The position numbers and the translations under genes are program-made. Shown here in pieces: positions 46,373 through 59,033 of a DNA stretch of 64,000 nt. This DNA is from Pseudoscleropodium purum (Eukaryota; Streptophyta; Bryopsida; Hypnales; Brachytheciaceae). Positions within the stretch are counted from its first letter, which is position 1, and each line of letters starts with the position of its first letter. The stretch covers positions 25,668,001 to 25,732,000 of the forward strand of contig OZ017797.1 of the NCBI GenBank assembly GCA_963969395.1. Direction: 5' to 3'. Under the pieces are notes generated by a model, which saw only the letters and a list, made by a program, of their open reading frames with translations, had not been told where the DNA came from and did no database searches.

Positions 46373-48438
46373 GAAAGGACTCATGCTTGCACACAACATT
46401 CACTTCCACTCTTGTAAAATGCTTGCAAGAACCTTGAGCTTGGTGTGCGACAACTATCCTCAACACAGAGACTCCTTCCCAATTGGGTCGCCATGAATCA
46501 AATCATGGATCCCCTGAAGTCGAAAATTCTTCCCAATTTCTTCACACGAAGCAAAGATGATGTCATTAAGAGGAGAAATCTCTGATGAGCATGTAAAATT
46601 CACAAACGGGGTTGCAGGAACGACAAGCTTCAGGCCTCTGCCTCGTTGGTCCACGTCGGAGCCACCGCGGCCTGGTGGGCTATGAAGGAACGGTCTGAAT
46701 GGAGCCTATGTTGGGAATTGCTCAACTATCTAATAAGCCCCTTGGACCCAATTTAGATGGCGAATTCCATACTTCATTATGTATAGGGCAATGCCTGAGG
46801 AGGAGAGCATTTCAGGAAATAAAGGGCCGATGAGGAGGGCAAAGCCTGATGAAGAGGGTCTTTATTTCCCGAAATGCGTGACAACATGAGGCATTGTTCG
46901 ACGTAAACCATTGGTAGGCAACTGAATATTTGTGGATGACAAAACCTTTGTGGATGAAAGACTCGTAATGCCCGATTATGTGGGCAAGATTGTGCAATCA
47001 AGCATTACGGATATGGAAACCCTAACTGTAGAACAAAATGTTCCTACAAAATGAATAAGAGTATTCCTGGCAATGGTTTACGATATTCTCAAGTAAATTA
47101 TGTAAAGAACCAACATGATTTTGTCCCCAAGATATTTTCAAATTCTGATATGACAACAAGGTCATTTGACACCACTATAGTTGGATAGACAATGGTAGTT
47201 AGCTCCTTGCAGTAACATAACATTTAGTAGCCTTTTCTTCTCTTGAATCCTCATGCACAATATTCATCTACACATTATGGAGAATGAAAGTGAATTTTAG
47301 TACCCAAAAAGTAGTTGAATATTTATGGTTTGCCCCATTTATCAAGTGCTCCATTATTTTGGTACTTCATAGATTGGACAAACAAATCTACAAATAAATG
47401 TAAAGGTGGTGTACCAAAAATCCAAAGAATCCATTGAGTCAAATACCTATGTCATTTGACTATCTACTATCTAAAAAAATTTTGATGGCAAGATAAAGGA
47501 TTGTTTCATTTACAATTGTGGAAGTGAAGGGTGGAGAGGGTATTTTTATAATGAAATCCATTGGTATGGGATATTTGAAGTTGAGAACTTGACCACTCAT
47601 TGTCAAAACATATGAAAATTATGTTTAAAGTAGAATTTCAAACCTCATTTAGGTATTATAAAATAATTTTTATTATACCTAAATTTAAATTATTATTATT
47701 ATTATTATTTAGATAGAGATTTTAGGGATTTTTTGAATTTGAAGTTTTGTTACAAATAACTATTATGGCTAGATGGAATATGAAGGTCTATGGCATAATT
47801 CTTGGAGCTAATTCGCATACTACTAGTGATAAGTCCACTTAAACTTTCTATAAGGATTTATTTCAGAAACTAAATCTTTGGTTTGAGACAATTAAAAATA
47901 AAAATGACACTTTAAGCTTATCCCTCCTAGATCAAAGGTGCCTTTTTTTTGTATTGCAAGACATAGCTAAAATACAATGTGCAATGGCAAATAAACTAGA
48001 CTTTGTCTCAATTTGGGAGCAAGAAAGGAACATAAAATCAATGGGTTGAATCATTGGAAGTGGGGTCACATGAATCTACAAACAAATGGTTGTTTTTAGG
48101 ATTGGATACATCAATATACAATGGCATTAACTCTTATTGATTCCCTCTATTTAGGCTTGTTATTTGTGCTCAATCAATGTAATTGGACTCATCAAATTTA
48201 TAATTTTTGTGCCCTTCTTTTTTATTCAACCTCACTTAGAAATAGACCAATAGTTTTAAACTATTTCCAAAATTATAATTAAATTGACCTAATGGTCAAA
48301 CTCAACCCTAAAGGGTTAAGGTACTACAATCACAATGGTCAAATTTGTATACAAAAGAAAAGAAGATTCAATGCACTAGGAGAATGTGTTATTTGGTTAT
48401 TGTATGCAAAAGTTGTAAGGAGTCAAAATATTATTGGT
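46373..48438. other. Hydratase 5' region, then AT-rich DNA
   Basis: 46373-46720 is likely leader or promoter of the hydratase. Beyond about 47.0 kb it is AT-rich without a supported gene. Confidence 0.5.
46789..46896. repeat. Nested inverted repeat
   Basis: caatgcctga / tgaggcattg (outer) and gcatttcaggaaataaag / ctttatttcccgaaatgc (inner) form a two-part hairpin. A second pair, cgtaatgc / gcattacg, lies at 46964-47009. It may be a MITE remnant; there is no clear target duplication. Confidence 0.6.
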
Positions 48439-49366
48439 TTAACCCCTAAAGTCCCAAAGCCATTTTTCTGTCAAAAAACATTCAAAATTGTCATTTTTGC
48501 TGTGTTCACCCAAGAAAACAAATAAAATCATTTTTTAAGAATCTAATCATAGGATCTTGTACTTCACTTATCTTAGCTCATGTGGTAAGAATTTCATGAA
48601 GTTTGACCATATAGATTGGAAGATATTAGCATTCAAACTTGAAAAAGAAAATTTTCTTGAATATTGGCTTGCAAATTCAGATGACTTTGACTACCAATTG
48701 TGAATTTTTTTTTGTACTACAAACTTTGAATTTAAAATTTTTTATGTTGAAGAATTGAATTGAAATTCTAGGAAATTTTAAAAAAAAAAGACTTGATTTT
48801 CATTCTTTAAAAAATTGTTAAGTAGAAGTAAGTCCAAGATTGGAAAAAATCCAAAATCGTTAATAGCTTCAAGATGGGATTGAAAGACAATAATTCCAAT
48901 GGTGAGATTGTTTTAACAAAAAAACACAACATTCTCAAAAAGAAATGGTGAAAAATTGTGAAAATTGCATTCAAAAATGAATTCTACAAGTTATTTTTTC
49001 AAGAAGATGCTTAAATTGCCCAAAAAACAAGATTGTCCTTAACTTTCTCATTATTAGTCCAAATAGAGCGAATCAAAGCTTCACATATAGACAAAAATAA
49101 AAAATTTAAAGGGGAAAAAAAATTTAGAATTTATTTTGAGTTTTTGCAATTTTTTTTGTGTTGCCCACCGAGTTCAATTTTAGACTTTTTGTGGTATAAC
49201 TTTTGCTCCCAGGCACCAATTGAAATAAAAATTATATTTCCACATAGCTAATCAGTTTTTCTATCTTGCAAGAAAGTTTCAAAAACATTCACCACAATTT
49301 GAGGTCACAGGAACTTGCCCAAATCTGATTTGTCCCTTGAGGGGACAATGGGACTTTAGGGATTAA
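48439..49366 (+). mobile_element. TTAA-flanked TIR element (piggyBac-like MITE)
   Basis: The left end is TTAA-CCCCTAAAGTCCCA and the right end, inverted, is TTAA-TCCCTAAAGTCCCA. 13 of 14 TIR bases match, with TTAA at both borders. 928 bp and no transposase. The interior shares blocks with 60603-62327 (a 'tagattg.aagatatta' block near 48614, an 'aaagcttcacatatag' block near 49077, and 'ttgcccaccgagtt' near 49158). TTAA target sites with CCC-starting TIRs are the piggyBac pattern; that assignment is inference. Confidence 0.65.
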
Positions 49367-50945
49367 TACTTAATGGAATCTTATTTTGAGGTTTGTGGAC
49401 ATTCTCAAAGTCAATATGTATTCACTTACAAGATTTTAGGGACTCAAATTTAGGTCAACGTCTTGATTAGAGTCTTCTACCTTATGGTACTACTTGAGTT
49501 GTGCCTCATAGATTTTTTAATAGTTTTGAGCAAGTCAAAATGGATCTTTTTTTTATCCAGTTGATTTTATTTATTGTCCAATATGTGCAATGTTCTTCAT
49601 CAAATTTGGTGATATCATAGTTAGTCCCTTTGGAGTCTATTATTTTTGTAATATGATCAACCAAATTGGTTTTTTTATAACGATGAATCTATGGTTTTTG
49701 GAGAGTTAGGAGTTGATTCTCCATGCCTTTGATGAATGTACTTTAGTATGCTTGTGTGGTGTCTTTTGAGTGCATAGTGAGAGATTCACAATTAATCCAC
49801 AATCAATTAATTGACACTACTTAAATTTTAAATTAAATTTTATTATAATTTTTGAAACACACACTCCATACACACTCCATACTTATAGTTTTAGAACTCA
49901 GTTCCCTAATGCATTTGATATGGGGTATTTTAATTTAATTATGTATCTATATTCATATTTGTATGTCTGCACTATATTCTATATTGTATCCTGTTTTATA
50001 TTTTGTATTGTTGTCTGTTTTTTGAGTAGATAGTAACAACTTGTCACAATGAACTCAAAATTTGTTCTTTTTAATTCTTTTTATTTATCCCCCCCACAAT
50101 TAGTTGAGATTTAATTTAAATTAATTTTTTTTCAATATTCCCACCCTCCTCAATACAATCAGTTTAGAAATAATTTAAATTAAATTTTTTTTGAGTATTC
50201 CCTTCTTCCCCTCCCTCCCCTCTCCCTCTTTGTAATTTTGAAAGTCAAGTTGCTTGCCAATGAATATGAGATATATGTTTTCCAAGTGTGTATCTCAGTG
50301 TTTATTTCAATATGTATATGTATCTGTATCCATACTATACACATATTTTTTGTATTGCAATATCGTATATGTATTTGTATCAAAGTATCTATATTCATAT
50401 CAGACTATTTGTATCCATATCCAAGTATTGTATTTGTATCTCTCATTTTTTTGGAGATCAACAATTGTAAAGGGGGCTAGTAATTTTTTTTTAAATCAAC
50501 GGCTCTCGTGTTTTTGCACGGATGAAGGCTGGTTAATTAATTGGGATAGGCTGCATTTTTTGAAGCCAGAGGATTCCCCCCTCAAAACCCTAATGGTGTG
50601 ATCAAAAATCAAGGAGGTATTTATTTGTTTTGTTTTTTTGTAATCAAAAGTGAAAGATTTTCTTAGAGGGGAGGAGGAGGTTAAACCATGTGATTCTGTA
50701 ATCCCAGTAGATAGTATTCTATACTATATTTTGAATCCATATTTCTATACTATATTATATAGCTATATTTTATATCCATTTTGGATGACTAAGATTTTCA
50801 GTTGAAGTAGATCTAATTAGTATGCTTATCTAGTGTGTATTAGAGATATAACTATTGATCCATATAAATTAGCTTATTTTTAGGATATAATCAATCAAAT
50901 TGGTCATTTTATAACCATGAATCTATGACTCTTTAGGAATTAGTC
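49367..50945. other. AT-rich DNA with cryptic repeats
   Basis: No supported gene. 50163-50228 is pyrimidine-rich on the plus strand. Confidence 0.5.
50272..50450. repeat. Cryptic gtat(c/t)-type repeat
   Basis: Irregular iterations of gtatatgtat, gtatctgtatcc and gtatttgtatc. It resembles the reverse complement of 63822-63954 (gtattcat...tatctgtatc). Both lie beside an 'aaatcaacggc' or 'gccgttgatct' motif, so they may be ends of one repeat family. Confidence 0.5.
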
Positions 50946-51153
50946 CACTACAAAAGAAAGGGGTATTTCAAATATAGTCCGAGTAGTATAGTCTTTATAA
51001 TTAATGACCTTTTTAGATTTTTACTAAAATTTTATAAAATATACATGTGTTTTCAGTAATATTGTTATTAAAAAAAACTCTAAAAAGTTCATTAGTTATA
51101 GCAGACTATACTACTAGGACCATATACTGAAAACACTACTTTCTCCTATAGTG
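50946..51153. mobile_element. 208-bp MITE, copy 1 of 3
   Basis: Ends CACTACAAAAGAAAGG...CTTTCTCCTATAGTG with long inverted subterminal regions (aatatagtc..agtagtatagtc and its complement gactatactactagg). The arms pair over ~90 bases. No target duplication is evident. Confidence 0.75.
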
Positions 51154-52010
51154 ATTACCCATGCTATTTTAGCACAATTATACCGATATTATGCTCATGT
51201 AGTCTGTGCATTGCTCCATCAACTGAATGTCATTTTGTTTTGCATTTGCTTGTGAGAACAACTTTTAGAGAAAGCACATCAAACATATGTAGGCATGCAA
51301 ATCAGCTCACGAAAATGTTCTCAGTCATTGATTCTAGTGATATAATTTAAATTAGTCCAACTGTATTGTCAGTAGAACATTCTGATTCAAGTTTCTTAGC
51401 AATTTGTGAGGTTTTAGGAAGATTGTCAACATTAAGGTACCTTGGAGGTTTTCTTCTTTACCCTGGAGTTTTTCATCTCAGCATACTGTCTCAAAAAAAT
51501 TTGAAGCTTAAAAAAAAAATGGACTAGCCAGTGTACCCCTTTGGAAATGTATGGCAGTCGGTGCCTGCCAGTTTTGATCATAAACTGTCAGTTTTCAAGA
51601 AAACCATATATGAACTATCAATGATATACTCACATACACTAAGTACTGTAGTGTGCCTGTGTTACAACCAAAATAAAAATAAAAATAATTTTCAATTTTT
51701 TCAATTCATAATTAAAAAAAATTCAATAGCTTTCACACCACAAAAATAAAGCAAGTACATTTTTGGAGCCCAGGTTGTGATATTACAGAGGTCAGGGTAT
51801 TTCTTATTGTCTCTGTGGATGAATATGCACGACAGTGAGTGAAACTCATCCAAACTTGAATGAACGTCGGTTGTTCACTCTGCTGCAATCTGTGCGCTGT
51901 GGAGCTCCGTTGCAGCGGGCAACTTTGCAGCAATTTGGTGGTGGTGATGGCGCCTTCATGATGCTCCTGGCTGTGCAGGATAGAGCGGGCTAGTTTCGAC
52001 TTGGTAATAA
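51154..52010. other. Upstream region of the Dus gene
   Basis: AT-rich up to about 51.76 kb, then balanced DNA that is probably promoter and 5' UTR. Confidence 0.5.
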
Positions 52011-55000
52011 ATGAATTCGCAAGCAGTACTGATGAGGAGGCTTTCATCCGCCATGGCCGCTCCCTCTGGCAGTGCTCTTGTCTGGAGCTCCTCTTCTGTC
52101 CAGTTACCTGAAGCTGGTGGAAGGATTGTGCGAGGGCCGATGCGGGGGTTGTGCGGTGTCCGTGCGAGCGTTGGTAGGGAAATTGATCAAAATGGAGGTG
52201 GTCCGGCGGTTCCTGGAGGAAGGCGGCACAGTGACTACTTGCCGCCACGATTCAGGTAGGCGCGTTGTGGCCAATTTTTTTATTTTATTTTATTTTATTT
52301 TTGAGAATCGGTGCGGTTATCAATCTGAATGGAAGCATATAATCCTTTGAAAGAAAATCAAGATTCACATTAACTCGTATTTAAATGTGAAGATTGAAGG
52401 ACTTTTCATCGTGGAGATGCCGTAGTTGTATGATTTAGAGTTAGCGGTGATTTCGGCAGGGAGGATATGCTTTGTGACTTCGTCATTTTGTTAGTAACAC
52501 AGCATATTCAAGTTTAATTGCGCCAGCTTGTACATTAATTTTCTAGGAAGCCAATGATTAAGCTTATTGCAAATTTCGCGTCAACTATTGGATTTAGGGC
52601 TTCATTTCAAGTCAAGTATAGGATGCAGGTAGGTTGGAGTCAATTTTATTTTTGAAAATTGGTGCGGTTATGATTCTGACTGGAAGTGCATGAGATCTTA
52701 AATTTACTTAAGATTCACATTAATTCATGTTTTGGAGTGATTGCTAAGGAATTTTCAAGTAAGAGATGTGATTTTTGTATTTCCGGTGTTGGAGGTGGTA
52801 TCCGTGACGAGGATATGCTCTGCGTCTGCTTTGTTTCGTTAGAAACTCAGCATTGTCGATTTGGCTTTTGCCAGCTTCTACAGTATTTTGTTGTATGTCA
52901 GTGAGTGATTTTATTTCGAATTTCGGGTCGAGTGAAGCAATTAGGGCTTCATTTTCTGGACGGTGGATTTGTGTGAGAATTTTTTTTCATACGTGTATGC
53001 TGTTTTGAGAAAACGAGGACGCGATCTTTTATTGAAAGAAATTTCAGTTCAAATGTTGTATAGAGAAAAGCGAATGTTGAGAAAGTAACCTATTAACAAA
53101 CTGAAGGTGCAGAGCAGTGTGGCGCCGATGATGGATTGGACGGACAACCATTACCGGACTCTCGCTCGTCTTATTTCCAAGCATGCTTGGCTGTACACAG
53201 AAATGGTAGTTGCTGAAACTATCAACCACCAGCAAGACAATCTTGTAAGGGTTTTTCCTAGTCCACACCGTCGTTAGAATTACATGATTTTTCTAGTCTT
53301 GGACTCAATGAAAGTATTGGATTAACTGCTCCACATCCTTTTTACGAGTATGACTTATGAAAATGTTCGAAATTCACTGTTTGGATGCATCACTATTATG
53401 CATGAGCTGAGAGTTTTTAATTCCATGCCATATGATTCCTTTTCGTCAAATTGCTGATTTGTGGATATCTCAGGATAAATTTCTGAAGTTCCCTGAAGCT
53501 CAGCATCCTATAGTGCTGCAGTTGGGTGGTAGCAATCCAGAAAAGCTGTTGAAGGCATCTCAGCTTGCTAGTTCATACGAATATGATGAAATTAACTTGA
53601 AGTGAGAATTCTCCTATACATATACTTCTGTTTCCAAGACACCATCTTTAGGGAAGGATTGCTACTAAGTGCAGTCTTCTTAATCGCCTTTTAGTGTTTT
53701 CTAACTACGTGAGGGCAACGACCTCTTTCTGACGTGCTTCAGTTGGTATCATTACATATGTTATTCTTAATTTTCGTGTTTTGGCTTGCAGTTGCGGTTG
53801 CCCCAGTGATAAAGTCGCTGGCTTTGGTTGTTTTGGTGCTTCGCTTATGCTTGAGCCTGAGGTACTATGATTGTAATTTTATCGAAAGTCACTGAATTTT
53901 ACAGAATAATCTAAAGACAGATCGCATTTTGATGACAGGTTTTCTTTGCTTGCTGAAACCGTTATAGATCTTTGGGATCATGGATTACACGTCCTGAGAC
54001 TTTCCACTCGTTTTGAAGAAGTCTTTTTCCAGCTTGTGTTTTTAGAAATCTTTAGGGCATTCGTGAATACTTTACGTCAGCTACTTAGGAATGTTTAATT
54101 CTTGATGGTCCAACAAAAACCATCAAGAGACTCGAATTTAGAGATAAGTAACGTAGGCATTAGAGCACTCGTAGCAAGTAGATTTCTCTTGAAGATACTA
54201 CATTGGCAATTTGTCTTTTGATTATGGATTCAATTTGTTTTGTTTTATTTGCAGCTTGTTGGTGAATGTATGACAGCTATTGCTGAGGGCAGCCCAGGGA
54301 CTCCTGTCACTGTCAAATGCCGAATAGGGGTTGACGATTTTGACTCTTACGATTTACTCCGTAAGTATCTGGCTCATTTTATGTGCTTATGTGTAATGTT
54401 TTAACTGCAAGCGTATATAAGTATTGGAATTGAGAAAAATGGAACGGTGAGCCCCAGCTTTACGAGAATGCATTTTGATTTATTCTAATAAAATATTAGG
54501 CTTTCCTGGTGTACGGCGTGAAAACGTTTTAGGACATGAGTGTATCACTTTTGGGTGGAAGTTGCATTGCAAATTTTATTGGCAGCTAATTAGACCTGGT
54601 TTGTGGTGGACATTTGCTGATCGTTGGTTCAGATAAGTTTATCAGCACTGTATCATCAATGTCACCAACACAACATTTCATTATACACGCACGAAAAGCT
54701 ATACTCAAGGGGCTCAGTCCTGCTGCTAATAGAAGCATACCTCCTCTCAAGTGAGTCCTATTTTGTTGAGCTATTTTTAGCTTTTCCCCCTGGTCTCAAC
54801 TCGATCCAACATGTGTTTGACATCTGAGTACTAAAATTTCGTTTTGTTAATATGCATCAGATATGAATTTGTCTATGCTTTGATTCGTGACTTTCCAAAT
54901 CTTAAATTTACACTAAATGGCGGGGTTGTCAGCACTCACCAGGTTAGACTTTCTTGCTTCTTTTGAAAGCAGATGGCATTATGTTTTTAGGTATTGAAAT

Positions 55001-56838
55001 TTTATCATGTACATATTCTGTGAATGGAATAGTTTCTGCTTATCATTAAAGAATGGATTTGTGCAATATATATGACCTGATTATTTAAGAGGATGTCAAA
55101 TGCAAACGAGTTGAAATAGATATTGTTCTAGATCTGACTGACTGTAAGATATGTGGCAGGTGAATGAAGCTTTGCATAGGGGAGTCTTCGGAGTTATGCT
55201 GGGACGGGCAGCTTATAACATGTATGTTAGTGATTCTGCTTCACAGAGTTTCGTTTTTCTAGTTTTACTGCGCCTTGCCGCTCAAGTAGCTCATCTTTTT
55301 TTATCAGTCTTTGTCGATGCTTGTTTATTTCGTGACGGAATTGCTGACTGAGCAATTTTGCTATCTCCGCGTTGCAGTCCCTGGGGAACTCTCGGCAATG
55401 TTGACAGTGTTATCTACGGAGATACGACACCTAGATTAACTCGACGTCAGGTACACTTTTCTGTAGAGACAAAGTTTGTTACACTCTATTTGAATCAGCA
55501 GAGATTGATCCATCCATCTTGAGCAAACAAATCCAACAGAGCAGGAATGATGAGATCACAAGATGAATTCTGCCCCTATGGGGGAGCAGAATCCGACTTG
55601 AAGGCTTATGCCCATTATGAAGAAGAAATTTATTAATAATTCATCTTCACCACGTTGGTACCCCTTGAAGTCTTGCCAATTCACGTCCAATACACTAGGT
55701 GCTATTTTTATTAGGAAAAGGTGGAAAATATGAACCGAGTTCTTCGTTTGAAAAAGATTTAGACTTGGAAGTCAAGTTCACAGCAATAGCTTTGGTAACT
55801 CATTCTTGGGCTGCAGTTGAAGCTTACTTATGGTTTGCTGTCTAAGTAGATATTGGAGAAGTACGTGGAATATGCTGATGCTGAGCTTCATAAGTATGGT
55901 CACAAGAAGCCTAGCGTTCGACATCTTGTGAAGGTATTTTTCTTCCTGTACACAAAAGCTTTGTGCCTGAATCTTGTAATTATCGATCCCTACCTGCAAC
56001 TTATTGGGTTATATATTCTTGAGTTCATGCTCCTAACACAGACGGGTTTCTTTTCTTGGAACAGCCTTTATTAGGTTTATTCCATGCAGAGGCAGGCTCA
56101 GGAGTTTGGAGACGGGCCGTTGACGACTCTTTACGACGCTCTGAGGTAAGTAGACGTCGCTCAACATGTTTTTTCGTTCATTTGACAAGCATTGACTCGT
56201 TGGCAGTAGTATGTTCCATAGTACCAGGCCTGCTTTTCGTCAGCTTCAAATCTTTCAATTTTCTTCTTTACGTTACATTCTCTGTGAAGAATGTTGAAAC
56301 CTCAAGCAAGCAGCTCAATCCGTTGAATTTGTTTGCTCTACATGACTGTCGATGTTTTATTGCAAAGCGATATTAGTAATTTTACTTGAGCCCTCCATGC
56401 AATTATAGAAACTGATCAAATTACAATAAAGAAATCTACCCTTCATGATGATCTCTCATACTTGCGATTACGACATCAACTGTAATATCTCAGTTCTTGG
56501 TTGCAACAGATTTCAGGTCTCTCAAAGAATTTCGAGTTTTACAGTTTGTCTTTACGGTTTGCTGGAGCACAATTTTGAAGAGCGCTGATTCGTCTGATAA
56601 CGGGTGTTAATAATTTGTGCAGACCGTGCGTGCCCTTTTGGAAGAAACTCTCGCTGTGATACCAAATTTTGTGCTCGATTCTCCACCTCCACTGGAGACG
56701 TCTCCCGACTGTTTCCTTGCTGATTTAAGCCCTCTTCCACTTGCACCCTCATTTAGTTCTTTTGACTCTTTTCAAGGTGTTGAGCTAAAGCCCAGTCAGT
56801 ATTCAGGGTCGAAAGTATTCGTCAATGAACTTGCTTAG
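52011..56838 (+). CDS. tRNA-dihydrouridine synthase (DusA type)
   Basis: Twelve exons: 52011-52255, 53118-53244, 53474-53601, 53792-53861, 54255-54360, 54633-54750, 54861-54942, 55160-55221, 55378-55450, 55850-55933, 56065-56145 and 56623-56838. They give 463 residues; phases agree throughout. The FMN enzyme reduces uridines in the tRNA D-loop. Signatures are [20 protein letters not shown] (FMN loop), [39 protein letters not shown] (catalytic Cys ~170), [50 protein letters not shown] and [20 protein letters not shown]. The first ~75 residues are Ser/Arg-rich with several Met ([20 protein letters not shown]), which looks like an organelle transit peptide. An alternative start is M8 at 52032. 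The last exon is a less conserved tail. It is convergent with chalcone synthase. Confidence 0.93.
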
Positions 56839-57399
56839 CTGTGATTTGTCAGCTTTCTGGTTAGAACCAATTGTAGTGATAGCATCAATTTTGTGGTAGA
56901 ACATTTTTTATCCCTACATTGTGACTTGCAGCCTCGGTATGTGCATTCGCCAGATATGATGCTCCAAGAGCGAGTTGTCTTAAACAGGGCTTTTTCCTGT
57001 GGCGTTGATTGAAACTTAATTGAAGTGCAATTGCTTCATGGCCATTCTCTGCAGTTGTATGCTTACATCATGTGGATTGCGACGGGTGATTCAGAATTCT
57101 TTGGTAGCAACGTCAAATTCGTGACAATGGGTGCATGGCATTCCAGCAAAGCAGATACATTCTCGAATTCGGAAACTGTCCTGCAAATTCTTGCATTCGA
57201 CAATCTATTGAATCGTAACTGTTCCTCCCGCTTCAGATTCAATTCGAAATCCAATGTACGGTGGAAACATATAAATGGAGTCACAACTGCAACTCATGGG
57301 TGAGCAAGCTATAAGAGTACTCAACTAAACTACTAATTTTTACAGAGGCCTACTAACCCAGCTTCATAACTATTCACAGACATATAATCGATATATATT
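56839..57399. other. Shared 3' region of Dus and chalcone synthase
   Basis: 561 bp between convergent stop codons. No gene; it must hold both 3' UTRs, which may overlap. Confidence 0.6.
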
Positions 57400-59033
57400 C
57401 TAAACTGCTGTGTTAGCCGAGGCCTTCAGCACGAGCACCTCGAGCGTGAGGCCGGGTCCGAAGCCGATGAAAAATCCGAAGTCACTGCCCTCGCCCAGAG
57501 TGGAAGAACCCATCTTCAGCGATCGCTGACGAATCTGGTCCAGCACGAACAAAACCGAAGAGCTGCTCATGTTACCGAACTCAGAAAGCACGTCGCGGCT
57601 GCCCTGCATCTTGTCCTTCGTCAGCTGAAGCTTCGCCTCCACCTGGTCCAGAATGGCCGGGCCTCCAGGGTGCACGGCCCAGAACATCTCGTTCCACGCG
57701 GGGGAACCCACGCACTTACGCGCCTCAGTCAAAAACTTCTCGATGTTCTTCGAAATCAACCCGGGAACGTCCTTCATCAAGTGGAAAATCAGACCCGCCT
57801 CCGTCAAGTGACCGTCGATGGCGCCGTCGCTCTCGGGCAAAATGGTCTCGCCTGCCCAGTGCACCTCGAACAGAGACTTCTCGGCGGGCTTCGGGTCGGA
57901 ACCCACCACGTACACCCCCGCGCCATCGCCGAACAACGCAGAACCCACCAGCCCGTCCAAGTGGTTCTCGCTCGGGGCTCGGTAGGTCACGGCCGTCACT
58001 TCGCTGGCCACCGCCAGCACTCGCGCACCCTTGTTGTTCTCCGCCAAGTCCTTGGCCACGCGCAGCACCGAGGCGCCGCCGAAGCAGCCGGTCTGGTACA
58101 TCATCACTCGCTTGACGCTGGGCTTGAGTCCGAGCAGCTTGGCCAGCGCGTGGTCTGCGCCGGGCATGTTCACGCCGCTGGTGGTGGCGAACACGATGTG
58201 CGTGATGTCGGACTTGCGTCCTCCCCACTCCTTGATGGCCTTGACGGCGGCCTCAGCGGCCAGCTTGGGCACCTGCACGACGACGATGTCGTGGCGGACG
58301 TTCAGAGAGGGCTCCATGTACGTGCAGATTCCTGGGTTGGCCTTGAGCACCTCTTCCGTCAAGAACATGTGTCGCTTGCGGATGCCCGACTTGTCACCTG
58401 CACATATGTAGCGAAATTTTTCACATTGAAATTTAGAATCATTACCGAAAGGTTTAAGGTGCACGAGGATCATCTCTAGCCAAAATCTGTGCCATTCTGC
58501 CAAAAAGGCGAAGAATTCCAAATGTTCAAATGGGTTAATTCGTCACAGGTTTTGCGAAGAAGATTTGGATCCCAGCATTCCGGTCAATTACAAATTCGTG
58601 TGGCACAATTGAAGGGTTCCCAACTTTCATGGTAGAGAATTCGTATATATAAATCTATATCTAAATTCTCTTCGATGAATGCATTGGGAACTAGCTGAAT
58701 GAGAGATTGAACTCGCTTATTCCTGTCTGTCAATTATCCAGAAACGCTGTTCATGGAAGAATTAACGGAGGTGTGAGCAATTGACTTACAGATGCGCTTG
58801 AACTTGGCCTTGAGCGCTTCCTTTTCGCTGGTGTTGGTGACGTTGAAGAAGAAATCCGGGTACTCCGACTGCAGAAACTCCGTGGGCGGCACCGCCGTGC
58901 CGATGCCCAGCACACACGCCGGCCCATCGGCGCGAGGCTGCCCCCGGGGTAGTGGCGCATTCGTCCTCACCACAGGGGCGGCAACCGCAATCTGCTCATC
59001 AGCCCCAGCTACTTCTCCAGCTCGCGGCGCCAT
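57400..59033 (-). CDS. CHS: Chalcone synthase (type III polyketide synthase)
   Basis: Two exons on the minus strand, 59033-58790 and 58397-57400, give 413 residues. The enzyme condenses p-coumaroyl-CoA with three malonyl-CoA to naringenin chalcone, the entry to flavonoids. The catalytic triad is Cys186 (QTGCFGG), His324 (WAVHPGGP) and Asn357 (EFGNMSS). Gatekeeper Phe237 (ALFGDGAG) and Phe286 (LIFHLMKD) are present, and GFGPGLTLE closes the active site. The intron splits the Cys82 codon ([14 protein letters not shown]), the conserved intron position of plant CHS. The N-terminus ([17 protein letters not shown]...) is ~20 residues longer than in seed plants, as in mosses. Close paralogues (stilbene, alkylpyrone-type PKS) cannot be excluded by motifs alone, but overall sequence is CHS-like. 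High GC in the coding region. Confidence 0.95.

Noticed and set aside
47026..47033. Telo-box-like aaccctaa
   Set aside because: No gene start lies nearby.
50238..50601. Frames of ~80-115 codons rich in Tyr, Ile and Cys
   Set aside because: They come from the gtat-type low-complexity repeat.
51733..52248. Minus-strand 171-codon frame over Dus exon 1
   Set aside because: Antisense to a well-supported first exon and without motifs.
57670..58479. Plus-strand 269-codon frame
   Set aside because: His-rich shadow of CHS exon 2.
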